A DNA stretch of 64,000 nt from Anaerotignum faecicola (lineage in GTDB: Bacteria > Bacillota > Clostridia > Lachnospirales > Anaerotignaceae), in NCBI RefSeq assembly GCF_003865035.1, contig NZ_BHVZ01000002.1, forward strand, positions 124,001 through 188,000, in the 5' to 3' direction. Numbering within the stretch: the first letter of the stretch is position 1; every line of letters begins with the position of its first letter. Below the pieces are notes generated by a model. The model ran no database searches. It had not been told where the DNA came from and was given only the letters and a program-made list of their open reading frames with translations. The translations under genes and the position numbers were made by a program. Below are positions 43,614-52,851 of this stretch, in pieces.

Positions 43614-44507
43614 ATGGCAGAGTATCAAATTTTCAGCGATGGTGCCTGTGATATCGGCTTTGCAAAGGCAAAGGAATTAGGAATCGGGTTGATTCCCTTT
43701 TATATTTCGATAGACCATGAAACTTATTATAAGGAAATTCAGGAAATCTCTTTAGAGGAATATTTCCGCTATATGACAGAGGAAAAGGGCTACCCCAAAA
43801 CCTCCCTGCCCTCCATTCAGGATTATATGGATGCATTCCGCCCTGCCCTCGAAGCAGGCAAGGACATCATCTGCATCACCATGACGCGCACGCTGACCGC
43901 CTCTCTGGAATCTGCGGTAACGGCAAAATCCATGCTGGAGGAGGAATTTCCTCATGCGCAGATTCACGTCATCAATTCCTGGGTAGCAACAGGCGCGCAG
44001 GCCCTGCTTCTGATGGAAATGGCGCGGATGCAGAAGAACGGAAAATCTCTGAATGAGGTGATTACATACGCGGAAAAAGCAAGAGAGGATGCCCGCATTC
44101 ATTTCATGGTCGGGGATTTAAGCTATCTTGAGATTGGCGGACGCATCGGCAAGGTTGCTACCATTTCCGCAGGACTTTTGAAAATCAAGCCCATCATCAT
44201 TTTAAAGGGCGGCGAAATCAGCGCAGGCGGTATCTGCCGTGCCAGAAAAAAAGGACTTACACAGATTGCATCCATCACCGCAAAGCATTTCAAGGAAACC
44301 GGCGAAAATCCCGCACATTATATCGCAATGCCCGGCACAAATACCATCTGGGACGATATGGACAGCTTTTATGCTCTGCTGCAGGAAACGGTTCCCGGCA
44401 TGGAATTCCTGCCTCCCTTCCAGATTGGCGCGACCATCTCCACCCACACCGGTCCGGGGACAACAGGCTTCTGCTTCGTCAAGAAATACGAATACTATCA
44501 TATATAA
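43614..44507 (+). CDS. DegV-family fatty-acid-binding protein
   Basis: 297 residues. QIFSDGACDIGFAKAKELGIGLIPFYISID, KTSLPSIQDYMDAFRPAL, ICITMTRTLTASLESAVTA and GDLSYLEIGGRIGKVATISAGLLKIKPIIILKGGEI match DegV, ending with THTGPGTTGFCF. DegV proteins bind a fatty acid; some act as FakB subunits feeding acyl groups to a fatty-acid kinase. No fakA is adjacent. AAGGAGAG before the ATG. Confidence 0.94.
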   Translation: MAEYQIFSDGACDIGFAKAKELGIGLIPFYISIDHETYYKEIQEISLEEYFRYMTEEKGYPKTSLPSIQDYMDAFRPALEAGKDIICITMTRTLTASLESAVTAKSMLEEEFPHAQIHVINSWVATGAQALLLMEMARMQKNGKSLNEVITYAEKAREDARIHFMVGDLSYLEIGGRIGKVATISAGLLKIKPIIILKGGEISAGGICRARKKGLTQIASITAKHFKETGENPAHYIAMPGTNTIWDDMDSFYALLQETVPGMEFLPPFQIGATISTHTGPGTTGFCFVKKYEYYHI

Positions 44508-44525
44508 GGCAAAAACAGATAAAAA

Positions 44526-44571
44526 CAGACATCCCGTCAGGAAGGTGCGCCCACCTGTGACAGGATGTCTG
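44526..44571 (+). terminator. degV terminator
   Basis: Stem CAGACATCC...GGATGTCTG extended by GTCA/TGAC and AGGTG/CACCT, then TTTCTTTTG. Confidence 0.82.
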
Positions 44572-44581
44572 TTTCTTTTGT

Positions 44582-45472
44582 TTATTTGAAGTCCGCAAGA
44601 GAAATGCCGATTTCCCGCAAAATCCCCTTCAGATGCTCCATTTTTTCTTTTGTGGGAGTTCCAAATGCGGCATCGGGCAAGTCCATCCCCAGTGCCTCAT
44701 ATTTCCCAAAGCCAAATTTATGATACGGCAGAAGCTCCATTTCGGCGCGCGGCAGATATTTCTTCACAAATTCGCCGCTTTTGCGGATATTTTCCTCATC
44801 CGCATTCACGCCCTCAATCGTCGGAATCCGAATGACCACTCTTGCCGAAAGCTCCGCCAGCCGCTTGATATTTTCCAGAATCCGTTCATTGGGAACGCCC
44901 GTAAATTTTTCATGCAGGGCAGAATCCATGTGCTTCAAATCCATAAAAATCAAATCCATCCGTTCCAGAGAGCTGCGTACCCGTTCAAATTCAAAATAAC
45001 CGCAGGATTCTATATCCAGACTGAAGCCCATATCATACAGACGGGAGGAAAGATACTCCAGAAGCTCGGGCTGCGCCGTTGCTTCGCCGCCGGAAAAGGT
45101 AATGCCACCGCCGGAATTGCGGTAAAAAAGCTGATGCTTTGCCGCTTCCGCAATGATTTCATCCGCATCCGCCAGAGAAACAAGCGCTTTTCTTGCACCC
45201 TTGGGACAAGCCGCCACACATGCGCCGCAGCTGACGCATTTTTCCCGTTCTGCATTTAGGTCAATGCCGATTCCCTTGGGACAGACCGCCGCACACGCGC
45301 CGCAGCCGATGCACAGCCTTGCGTAAAAGCCGACAACAGGGTGCTGCCTCAGTCCCTCCGGATTCGCGCACCATTTGCAGTGCAGCGGACAGCCTGCCAG
45401 AAAAATCGTGGTACGAATCCCATCCCCGTCATTGACGGAAAACGGCTGCATCTGCATCAGATAACCCTTCAT
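44582..45472 (-). CDS. Glycyl-radical enzyme activase
   Basis: 296 residues from the ATG at 45472 (AAAGGGA 7 bases upstream). Radical SAM site CX3CX2C at Cys28, Cys32, Cys35 (GCPLHCKWCANPE), then two ferredoxin-type clusters (CIGCGACAAVCPKG and CVSCGACVAACPKG, about 55-95), the insert that separates activases of dehydratase/decarboxylase-type GREs from plain PFL activase. GGITFSGGEATAQPEL and MDLKHMDSALHEKFTG are typical. It should install the glycyl radical on the neighbouring enzyme, whose gene is frameshifted here. Confidence 0.93.
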   Translation of the reverse strand: MKGYLMQMQPFSVNDGDGIRTTIFLAGCPLHCKWCANPEGLRQHPVVGFYARLCIGCGACAAVCPKGIGIDLNAEREKCVSCGACVAACPKGARKALVSLADADEIIAEAAKHQLFYRNSGGGITFSGGEATAQPELLEYLSSRLYDMGFSLDIESCGYFEFERVRSSLERMDLIFMDLKHMDSALHEKFTGVPNERILENIKRLAELSARVVIRIPTIEGVNADEENIRKSGEFVKKYLPRAEMELLPYHKFGFGKYEALGMDLPDAAFGTPTKEKMEHLKGILREIGISLADFK

Positions 45473-45503
45473 AGCCATTCCCTTTCTTTCTTTTTAATCG
45501 ACA

Positions 45504-45528
45504 GCCGCAGACGCTTTGCATCTGCGGC
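45504..45528. other. Hairpin between glycyl radical enzyme and activase genes
   Basis: Stem GCCGCAGA/TCTGCGGC. A T-run follows only on the plus strand, where no transcript is expected, so on the minus operon it is more likely a processing or expression-balancing hairpin than a terminator. Confidence 0.45.
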
Positions 45529-45539
45529 AATTTTTTGTC

Positions 45540-47911
45540 TTAAAATTCCTCATGTGCGTTTCTTGCCATGATGGAATCCTGCATGGATTTCGACAGATTG
45601 ACAAACTGTGTGCTGTATCCCGCAACACGCACAAGCAAATCTCTGTAATTTTCGGGGTGCGCCTGTGCATCCTTCAGCACCTCGTTGGAAATGGTGTTGA
45701 ACTGTACATGGAATGCGCCCAGTGCGAAATAGGACTGGAGCATTGCGCCAAGGTTTGCACGCCCTCTCTTTGTTGCAACCAAATCGTGATTCAGACGCAG
45801 GTTCAGCAGTGTGCCGCCGCTGTGAATATCATGATTCAGCTTTGCGGAGGAACGCAGTGCCGCAAGGCAGGTAGAGGTATCTGTGCCGGTATAAGGAGAA
45901 ACGCCCTCGTTGATAGGGTCCTTCGCCCTTCTGCCGTCTGGCGTTGCGCCAAGCACCTTACCGGTCGGCAGGTAGTTGGAAATACCCATGAACGCCGTTA
46001 CGAAATGATGCCCGTAGATATCCTTATAGGATGTTACATCATGATAGAAATAATCTGCCAGCTTCTTCGCAATGCTGTCCACATAATCATCATCATTGCC
46101 GTATTTGGGTACCGCCTGCGCCTTTGCACGCAGGGCTTCATAGCCTTCCCAGTTGTTGTTCAGTGCATCAATCAATTCAGAAAGTGTTACGCTCTTTTCT
46201 TCAAACACCAGCTTTTTGATTACAGCCAGAGAGTTTGCCGTAACGGAAAGCCCAACGCCTGTGAATACAGGCCCGATGTTGTATTTTGCGCCGCCGTCCA
46301 CCAGATCCTTGCCGTTTTTCACGCAATATTCATTGCAGGCGGACAGGAACGGACGGGGTGCCTGTTCCTTATGGATTTTCTGCGCAGTCAGCAGGCTGAT
46401 CACGCCATGCTTTACCATATAGGAAAACTGTCTGAACAGTGCAGCCTCGATTTCCTCATAGGAGGTAAAGGTTTTCGGGTCTTTTTCGGGCAGTGCAACC
46501 TGTTCACCTGTCAGGCGGCTCTTGCCTTCATTCAGCGCAAATTCCAATGCCGCCGCAAAGCTGATATTGCAGGAGGAGGTCCATTCAAAGGTCTTTCTGG
46601 AATGAGGTACAACACAGCCGCAGTTATTCCAGTCTCTTGCGTCCTCAGGCTCATAGCCCAGATTGCGGAGCATTTCGTAGCCTGTTCTGTCGCTATGGAT
46701 TGCAGGGAAGCCACTGCCTGTGGAAACAAGTTCTGTCACTGCCTCCATGAATGCGGGAGGACAATCCGCATGGATACGGCAGCTCAGGGTCGGCTGGTGG
46801 CATTTTGTTTCCTTCGTTGCCTGAATTGCCATATAGGAAATATCATTTGTGCCGTCCCTGCCGTCCTTTGTGGTGCCGCCGACGGTCAGATTTTCAAAGT
46901 TGGTATAGCCTGCGAAGAAGTCCGCTGTGTTTGCGGAAATCGTCCACGCCCATTCGCTGTATTTCAGCCACAGGCACTCTACCAGTTCCAGTGCGGTATC
47001 GTAATCAATTTTGCCTGCATCCAAATCTGTTTTATAATAAGGATAGATATACTGGTCGAAGCGTCCGGGGTTCAATGCCAGAGGGTTTTCGGAGATAATG
47101 CCGCCCAGCTGTACGAACCATGTGAACTGGATTGCCTCGCGGAAGGATTTCGGGGGATTTTCGGGAACGGCTTCACAGGTTGCCGCAATTTCCAGAAGCT
47201 CCGCCTTTCTCTCTTCGTCCTTTTCCTCTGCCGCCATTTCTCTTGCCTTTTCGGCATATCTGTTTGCCAGACGCACGATACCATCGCAAACCAGAACGAT
47301 GGAACGATAGAAAATCAGCTTATCCTTTTCTTCGGGGATCGCTTCGTTCAGCTCTGCCATGTAGCCCTCTGCTTCCTTCTTAATGCCGCCGAAGCCCTTG
47401 GGGAACAGCTGATCCACATAGTCCGGGGACATTTCGCCGATGCCGTTGCGCCATTTGGAGTCGGTATCCACAAAGCCCGTATCTACGCCGATTTTCTTTG
47501 TTTCCGCGGAGGTGCGCGCCAGAAAAGCATCCTCAACGGATTTTCCCTTCCAATAAGGGAAGATATTTCTCTGATATAGGCTCTCTGCTCGTCCGTCATT
47601 TCATAGGGGTCCTGTGGACGGCTCGGAAAGTTATCCATTTCATCATCGACCCATTTCCACGCAAATTCGGGTGTCAAAATGCCGCATTTGCGATATTCGC
47701 CGCTTGCGCCGACAATCAGCTCGCCCTCAAAAATATTGACGCAAAGCTCATTACAGGTATCATAAAACGCCTGTGCGGTACGAATCTGCGCAGGCATGCC
47801 TTCCGTTCTTTTGAAGGATTCTGTCCAGATTCTTGCGCGTTCATAGGAAATGGACGGCTTGGTATTGATATAGTTCTGACGGATTTTCTCAATTCTGGGT
47901 GTAATGCTCAT
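45540..47911 (-). pseudogene. Glycyl radical enzyme (PFL-like) with a frameshift
   Basis: Translation from the ATG at 47911 (AGGTGA upstream) runs about 115 residues (ending in frame near EQRAYIREI); the conserved continuation (FPYWKGKSVEDAFLARTSAE) is in another frame. Adding one base near 47566-47568 restores about 790 residues. The glycyl loop LLVRVAGYSTQFVNLS near the C-terminus is intact. The cysteine loop reads DWNNCGCVVPHSRKT: the residue two after the likely catalytic Cys is Val, not the Glu of glycerol/choline/hydroxyproline-type enzymes. Not PFL (no Cys-Cys). Substrate unknown. The downstream activase is intact. Confidence 0.85.
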
Positions 47912-47970
47912 CTGATTCACCTAGCCCTTTCTTCGCTTCGGCGCAAAAAATCCGTTATAACGGTTATTTT

Positions 47971-48526
47971 TTATTTGTCATAATAAATGACCATACAGAT
48001 TTTTGTCTTCTGCGTGCCGTGACATTCATAAATATGGGGCTTATTGGCAAGATAGCGAATCCCTTCGCCCGCCTCTACCACATATTCCACACCATCCACA
48101 GTCAGCCGCAGTGCGCCTTCAAAAAACAAGTACAAATTCCTCTGTTCCATCCTCATGGGGAACAGATTCCGAGCGAGTGCCCGGCTCCAGCTCAATGCTG
48201 AGCATTTCGAATCTTCTTTCTGCATCGTAGGGAAAAAAGGGAAACAGCCGAAACCGCCCCTCATCACTCAAAAGCGGGGAAACCTCACCCCTTCGGATGA
48301 GCTGGGTTTCTGTCTGCCTGCCCTCCAAAAGGGCGGTAAAGGAAATATGCAGCCCAGTCGCAATCTTCCAGAGCGTTGCCACCGTGGGGCTGGATTCCCC
48401 TCTTTCAATCTGCCCCAGCATGCTTTTGCTGACTCCCGTCTGCTCTGCCATGCTGTCAAGGCTGAGTTTCTTTTCCTTCCGAATCTGTCTGAGATTTTCC
48501 GAGATTCTGCTGCTCATCGCATCCAT
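47971..48526 (-). pseudogene. XRE-cupin regulator with a frameshift
   Basis: From the ATG at 48526 (AAGGAGG upstream) an N-terminal XRE helix-turn-helix (LDSMAEQTGVSKSMLGQIERGESSPTVATLWKIATGL) leads into a cupin (FEMLSIELEPGTRSESVPHEDGTEEFVLVF) and stops. The rest of the cupin (EGALRLTVDGVEYVVEAGEGI to KICMVIYYDK) is in another frame. Removing one base from the A6 run at 48121-48126 restores 184 residues, normal for this family. It stands upstream of the glycyl radical enzyme and probably regulated it in response to a small ligand. Confidence 0.85.
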
Positions 48527-48574
48527 GTGTTTCCTCCTTGGTTCGAACCAACCGCCATCGAAGGTCAATGGCGC

Positions 48575-48598
48575 AAATGCGTGCGTTATGACGCATTT
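48575..48598 (-). promoter_or_regulatory. Operator-like repeats upstream of the XRE-cupin gene
   Basis: AAATGCGT, 8 bases, ACGCATTT, with a second inner dyad TGCGT/ACGCA, located just downstream of the -10. A likely autoregulatory site. Confidence 0.6.
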
Positions 48599-48606
48599 CT
48601 ACTGTT

Positions 48607-48635
48607 ACTGTATCATTTGCATTTGTCTTTGTCAA
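48607..48635 (-). promoter_or_regulatory. Promoter of the XRE-cupin/GRE operon
   Basis: TTGACA, 17 bases, TACAGT on the minus strand. Confidence 0.7.
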
Positions 48636-48727
48636 TCCATTTTGACCGTTTTTACGAATAAAACAGACGTTATCGCATACAAAAATTCCGTCTCTTTTTT
48701 ATGCAATCTGCCTATTTCGCAAGAAAA

Positions 48728-48758
48728 GCCCTGCCGCAGACCTTCCATGCGACAGAGC
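48728..48758 (-). terminator. coaBC terminator
   Basis: Minus-strand stem GCTCTGTCGCA/TGCGGCAGGGC (two G-U pairs) followed by TTTTCTTG. A 15-base tandem repeat lies between it and the stop codon. Confidence 0.72.
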
Positions 48759-48783
48759 CATTCTATTTTCAGCCATTCTGTTT

Positions 48784-49986
48784 TCAGCCCTTTATTGCCT
48801 TCAATTTCAAAATTTCATCCAGAATCTTATGTGCAACCTCAGCCTTGCTCAGAAGCTCCAGCTGAATTTCCTCCTCCTTGGAAATCATCGTTACCACATT
48901 CGTATCCGTACCGAAACCACTGCCTGCAATCTTAAGGTTATTGGCAACCACCATATCAATATTCTTCTTATCCAGCTTCACGCGGGAATTTTCCAGCATA
49001 TTCTGGGTTTCCATGGAGAAGCCGCAGTAGAACTGACCTTCTCTGCGATGCTCGCCCAGATATTTCAGAATATCCTGTGTTCTGTCCAATTCGATGGACA
49101 TTTCGCCGTCCTTTTTCTTTGTTTTTTCATCACTGTAGCTTTTGGGCTTATAATCCGCAACCGCCGCCGCCTTGATGATGATATCATTATCCAGAAAACG
49201 AGACTTCATTGCCTCAAACATATCCCCTGCGCTCTTTACCTGCACATAATCCACAAACATAGGGGGCTCCAGATTTGTCACACCGCTGACAAGTGTTACC
49301 TCCGCGCCGCGCAGCATTGCCGCCTTCGCCAGCTCATAGCCCATTTTTCCTGTGGAGTGGTTTGTAATATAACGCACAGGGTCTACGCTTTCCTGTGTCG
49401 GCCCTGCGGTGACAATCACCTTCATGCCGGCAAGGTCTTTTTCATGCGCGATTTCACGCAGGATATGCCCCACCAGAACGTCCTCGGAGGGCATTTTTCC
49501 ATCCCCGATATCCCGACAGGCAAGCAGTCCCTTTTCGGGCGCAATCACTGTAAAGCCATAGCCCTCCAGCTTTTTCAGATTATCCTGCAAAATGGGGTTA
49601 TGATACATATTGGTATTCATGGCAGGCGCAACGATTTTTTGACAGGTGCAGGCCATAGCCGTTGTGGTCAGCATATCATCCGCAATGCCGTTTGCCAGCT
49701 TGCCAATCACATTTGCGGAAGCAGGCGCAACCAGAAGCACATCCGCCTTTTTCGCGATGGAAATATGCGCCACATGGAACTGGAAATTGCGGTCGAAGGT
49801 ATCTACCATACATTTATTGCCGGTCAGTGTTTCAAAGGTAACAGGCGTAATAAACTGGCAGGCATTTTCCGTCATGATCACATGCACATCCGCATGCAGC
49901 TTCACGAGCATGCTTGCCACATTTGCCATTTTATACGCAGCGATGCTGCCTGTTACACCCAGAACAACAGTTTTCCCTTTTAACAT
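48784..49986 (-). CDS. coaBC: Bifunctional phosphopantothenoylcysteine decarboxylase/synthetase
   Basis: 400 residues. The CoaC flavoprotein half: VVLGVTGSIAAYKMANVASML, PASANVIGKLANGIADDMLTTTA, PAMNTNMYHNPI and the cysteine LLACRDIGDGKMPS. The CoaB half: MKVIVTAGPTQESVDPVRYITNHSTGKMGYELAKAAM and AAVADYKPKSYSDEKTKK, ending VVANNLKIAGSGFGTDTN. It makes 4'-phosphopantetheine for coenzyme A. The gene stands alone with a perfect palindrome in its leader. Confidence 0.97.
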   Translation of the reverse strand: MLKGKTVVLGVTGSIAAYKMANVASMLVKLHADVHVIMTENACQFITPVTFETLTGNKCMVDTFDRNFQFHVAHISIAKKADVLLVAPASANVIGKLANGIADDMLTTTAMACTCQKIVAPAMNTNMYHNPILQDNLKKLEGYGFTVIAPEKGLLACRDIGDGKMPSEDVLVGHILREIAHEKDLAGMKVIVTAGPTQESVDPVRYITNHSTGKMGYELAKAAMLRGAEVTLVSGVTNLEPPMFVDYVQVKSAGDMFEAMKSRFLDNDIIIKAAAVADYKPKSYSDEKTKKKDGEMSIELDRTQDILKYLGEHRREGQFYCGFSMETQNMLENSRVKLDKKNIDMVVANNLKIAGSGFGTDTNVVTMISKEEEIQLELLSKAEVAHKILDEILKLKAIKG

Positions 49987-50019
49987 GATGATTCTCCTTT
50001 ATTCGGTTATACTGAAATT

Positions 50020-50057
50020 TATCGTGATTTTTCACGATAGGTATTGACAATAGTATA
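50020..50057 (-). promoter_or_regulatory. coaBC promoter -10 and perfect 20-bp palindrome
   Basis: TATACT (50052-50057) serves as -10, with a weak -35. TATCGTGA, TTTT, TCACGATA (50020-50039) is a perfect dyad overlapping the expected transcription start and leader, a good candidate for repressor binding. No regulator gene is adjacent. Confidence 0.55.
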
Positions 50058-50109
50058 ACAAAGGATAATCCATTCGTACAGGTTTTTTCAGAAAAAATCC
50101 ATAAATTTC

Positions 50110-50889
50110 TCACTTCCCGAAGTCCAGATAGGTCACACCCTCAAGGGGAATCAGCACCTGCAGACCTGCCCTATCTGCACGGCTGCCAACCACATAAACC
50201 GTATACGCTTTGCCGCCCTTGAGGTTCACTTTGGGATGCTCCACAAGGATTTTGCCTGTGTCAGTCTCGCGCAGCTTGAGATTATGACTGCCGGGAGCCG
50301 TGGTGAGGTAGCGGCTGATTTCCTCATAGCGCAAATCGGAAAGCACCATGCGGTCATCCCAGTAAACATCCATAGCAGGAGCAGTCGGTGAAAGCTGCAC
50401 AAAGCGGATATATGCCCGATTGGGGCTGAGGTAACGGTGGCTGTCCTCTATGGTCAGGGTAGAAATCGCATCTGCCAGACCTGTCACCGCAACGGTATAA
50501 ATGCCGCCGGACTGCACCTGCAAGCGCAGAACGGTCAGAGGGTTTGTGGTGGTTCCTGCGCGGTAAATCGCAATGCGATACCACCCCGGAAACAGCTTCA
50601 TATATTCCGTAAAATGCTGATAGCGCAAATCCGCAGCCACCATCCGCCCGTTGGCGTAGATATCCACGCGTGTTTCAACAGGGCTTGCATTCAGAAAGCG
50701 GATGTAGCCGAAAAGCGTAATCCCCGGAATAATGGGAATCACCGTCACATTTGCATTGCTCGGCAGAATCGGAAAGCGGCGTGCGGCGCTCTCCTCCTGC
50801 GTCAGCGTTTCCTGCATGGCTTCTTCCTTGGTCAGAGGCAGAGGCATTTGTAAAGCTTCACTTATTTCATACCGGTTATTGTTGGGCAT
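50110..50889 (-). CDS. DUF4397 domain protein
   Basis: 259 residues with two DUF4397 repeats: GYIRFLNASPVETRVDIYANGRMVAADLRYQHFTEYMKLFPGWYRIAIY and AYIRFVQLSPTAPAMDVYWDDRMVLSDLRYEEISRYLTTAPGSHNLKLR. These beta-sandwich domains are usually surface or spore-associated. No signal peptide is seen, so export would need another route; a cytoplasmic or forespore location is possible. Monocistronic on the minus strand, function unknown. Confidence 0.85.
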   Translation of the reverse strand: MPNNNRYEISEALQMPLPLTKEEAMQETLTQEESAARRFPILPSNANVTVIPIIPGITLFGYIRFLNASPVETRVDIYANGRMVAADLRYQHFTEYMKLFPGWYRIAIYRAGTTTNPLTVLRLQVQSGGIYTVAVTGLADAISTLTIEDSHRYLSPNRAYIRFVQLSPTAPAMDVYWDDRMVLSDLRYEEISRYLTTAPGSHNLKLRETDTGKILVEHPKVNLKGGKAYTVYVVGSRADRAGLQVLIPLEGVTYLDFGK

Positions 50890-50988
50890 CAGAAATTCAT
50901 CCTTTCCTTGCGTTCTGCTTTTTATGTTCTACTTTAAGGTATGGATGGACAAAATCTTCTGTGCAGATTCTGTGCAGGCGCAAAAAAA

Positions 50989-51015
50989 GACACGACCGAA
51001 AAAATCAATCGTGTC
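50989..51015 (-). terminator. Terminator of the CBS/CorC gene
   Basis: Minus-strand stem GACACGA/TCGTGTC followed by TTTTTTTG, 8 bases after the stop at 51023. Confidence 0.82.
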
Positions 51016-51022
51016 CGTTTTT

Positions 51023-51955
51023 TTATTCCTCGTCAGCCTTTTCTTCTGATTCGGCTTCTTCCTTTTCCTCCTCCGGCAGCTTTGTTGCCAGAACCTTGAG
51101 GATACGCTTCTCCTCAAACAGCTCTACGCTAAAGAGCCAGCCGCAAAGCTTCATTTCTATCGTTTCACCCTCCTCAGGGATATGCCCCAGCTGCCCGATA
51201 AGATAGCCGCCAAGGGTATCGTAATCCTCATTTTCCTCGAAGGTAATCCCAAGCTGTTCCTCTACGTCCTGCAAATCGGTCGAGCCGTCAATGCGGTAAA
51301 CACCCTCCGAAACCTCGGTGATGTCCTCTTCCTCTTCCTCATCATATTCATCGAAGATATTCCCGAAGATTTCCTCCATGATATCCTCCATGGTGACAAT
51401 GCCTGCCGTGCCGCCGTATTCATCAATGACGATTGCCATGTGTACCTTCTTCACCTTCATTTCCGCAAGCAGCTCGTCCACCTTTTTGGAAAATGGAATA
51501 AAATAAGGCTTCATAAGGATTTCCTTCAGATGGAAATGCCCCTCCTCCACACGGGTTACGTCCGCAAGGATATATTTCACCATATCCTTCACATGGTACA
51601 CCCCGACAATATTATCAATATTATCATCATACACCACGATACGGGAATATTTTTCCTCCGCCGTGACATTTTTGATTTCCTCCAGAGTTGCATCCACGGG
51701 AACAGCAACAATATCGGTTCTATGGGTGGCAATATCACCTGCGGAGCTGTTGCTCAGCTCAAAGATATTGTTAAGCATCTCCTTCACGTTTTCATCAATC
51801 GTACCGCTGTTGCCGCCTGCGTCCACCATCTGACGGATTTCCTCCTCCGTCACATCTTTTTCTTTTTTCTGTACGCGATACCTCCCAATCAGCACCAACG
51901 AAATGATGTTGAGCAAAGCGGAAAGTATCAGACCTATATAAGTCTCCAAGGTCAT
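51023..51955 (-). CDS. CBS-pair/CorC-domain protein (short CNNM-like)
   Basis: 310 residues. A single N-terminal membrane helix (YIGLILSALLNIISLVLIG) replaces the usual DUF21 transmembrane domain of CNNM/HlyC transporters. Two CBS domains follow (HRTDIVAVPVDATLEEIKNV to GVYHVKDMVKYIL, and VHMAIVIDEYGGTAGIVTMEDIMEEIFG), then a CorC_HlyC domain (YRIDGSTDLQDVEEQLGI) and an acidic tail. Such short forms may regulate divalent cation export rather than transport it. Confidence 0.88.
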   Translation of the reverse strand: MTLETYIGLILSALLNIISLVLIGRYRVQKKEKDVTEEEIRQMVDAGGNSGTIDENVKEMLNNIFELSNSSAGDIATHRTDIVAVPVDATLEEIKNVTAEEKYSRIVVYDDNIDNIVGVYHVKDMVKYILADVTRVEEGHFHLKEILMKPYFIPFSKKVDELLAEMKVKKVHMAIVIDEYGGTAGIVTMEDIMEEIFGNIFDEYDEEEEEDITEVSEGVYRIDGSTDLQDVEEQLGITFEENEDYDTLGGYLIGQLGHIPEEGETIEMKLCGWLFSVELFEEKRILKVLATKLPEEEKEEAESEEKADEE

Positions 51956-52057
51956 CCTCCTTTAAAAAAACTCTTATCCTTTTCTTTTTTACAGTTTAAT
52001 GAAAAAGCGTCCTGCTGTCAAGTACGGCGACAGCCTTCCAGTTCCTTCCATATTTAT

Positions 52058-52087
52058 TGACAAGTGTATTTTCTCTACCGTATAATA
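52058..52087 (+). promoter_or_regulatory. Promoter of the TIM-barrel gene
   Basis: TTGACA, 18 bases, TATAAT, 45 bases before the ATG at 52133. Confidence 0.75.
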
Positions 52088-52132
52088 TAGAAGAACGCTA
52101 GGAAAAATAAAATGCAGAAAGGAAGTGCCCCA

Positions 52133-52846
52133 ATGAACCATATCAAGCTCGACCGTGAAAAAAAGATTCCCCACGTCAAGACAAAGCTGAGAAGCCACCA
52201 TATCGTAACCATGCCGGATGAAATTTATGCCGCCAGTGGGATTGTGATTATGGGGCGACGCATCAAGTCCTTGATTTTTTCTACTGATATTGCCATCATT
52301 CGCAACTGCAACGCAGATGCTGTGCTTGCGGTGTATCCCTTTACGCCCCAGCAGATTATTGCAGATGCGATTGTTTCCACCTCCAGCCTGCCCGTTTTCT
52401 GCGGCGTAGGCGGCGGCACAACCACAGGTGCGCGCGTTGTCATGCTTGCAAAGGATGCCGAAGCCTTCGGGGCAATGGCAGTTGTGGTAAATGCGCCGAC
52501 AACGAACGATGTCATCGCACAAATTGCAGATATCATTGATATTCCCATTGTTGTAACCGTTCTGGATGAAAATACGGACATCGATGCCCGTCTGGAAGCA
52601 GGTGCGACGATTTTCAATGTATCTGCCGCGGCACGCACGCCGGAGGTAGTGCGGATTCTGCGCGAACGCTACCCCGACCTGCCCATCATTGCAACAGGCG
52701 GTCCCTCGAAGGAAAGCATCCGCGAAACCGTAGCGGCAGGCGCAAATGCCATCAGCTTTACGCCCCCGACGGCAGAAGAGCTGTTCCACGGCTTAATGAC
52801 GCGCTACCGCAACGAGCACGAAAGCAAAACAAAGGGAGAAGCATAA
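52133..52846 (+). CDS. TIM-barrel protein of unknown function
   Basis: 237 residues from the ATG at 52133 (AAAGGAAG upstream). The strand pattern is that of a phosphate-binding TIM barrel: VLAVYPFTPQQIIADAIV, PVFCGVGGGTTTGARVVMLA, AMAVVVNAPTTNDVIAQIADIIDIPIVVTVLD and LPIIATGGPSKESIRETVAAGANAISFTPP, the last with a typical phosphate loop. It resembles enzymes of the HisA/ThiE-like group, but I cannot name a reaction. Monocistronic, with strong promoter and terminator, so probably a well-expressed enzyme. Confidence 0.8.
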   Translation: MNHIKLDREKKIPHVKTKLRSHHIVTMPDEIYAASGIVIMGRRIKSLIFSTDIAIIRNCNADAVLAVYPFTPQQIIADAIVSTSSLPVFCGVGGGTTTGARVVMLAKDAEAFGAMAVVVNAPTTNDVIAQIADIIDIPIVVTVLDENTDIDARLEAGATIFNVSAAARTPEVVRILRERYPDLPIIATGGPSKESIRETVAAGANAISFTPPTAEELFHGLMTRYRNEHESKTKGEA

Positions 52847-52851
52847 AAAAA

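Noticed and set aside
44541-44556. AAGGTGCGCCC in the degV terminator loop
   Set aside because: It is part of the extended terminator stem-loop and shares no further sequence with the repeat.
45516-47579. 687-residue plus-strand open frame opposite the glycyl radical enzyme
   Set aside because: Shadow of the GRE coding strand; no family resemblance or start signal.
48761-48790. 15-base tandem repeat at the end of coaBC
   Set aside because: Two units only, overlapping the stop codon; no sign of function.
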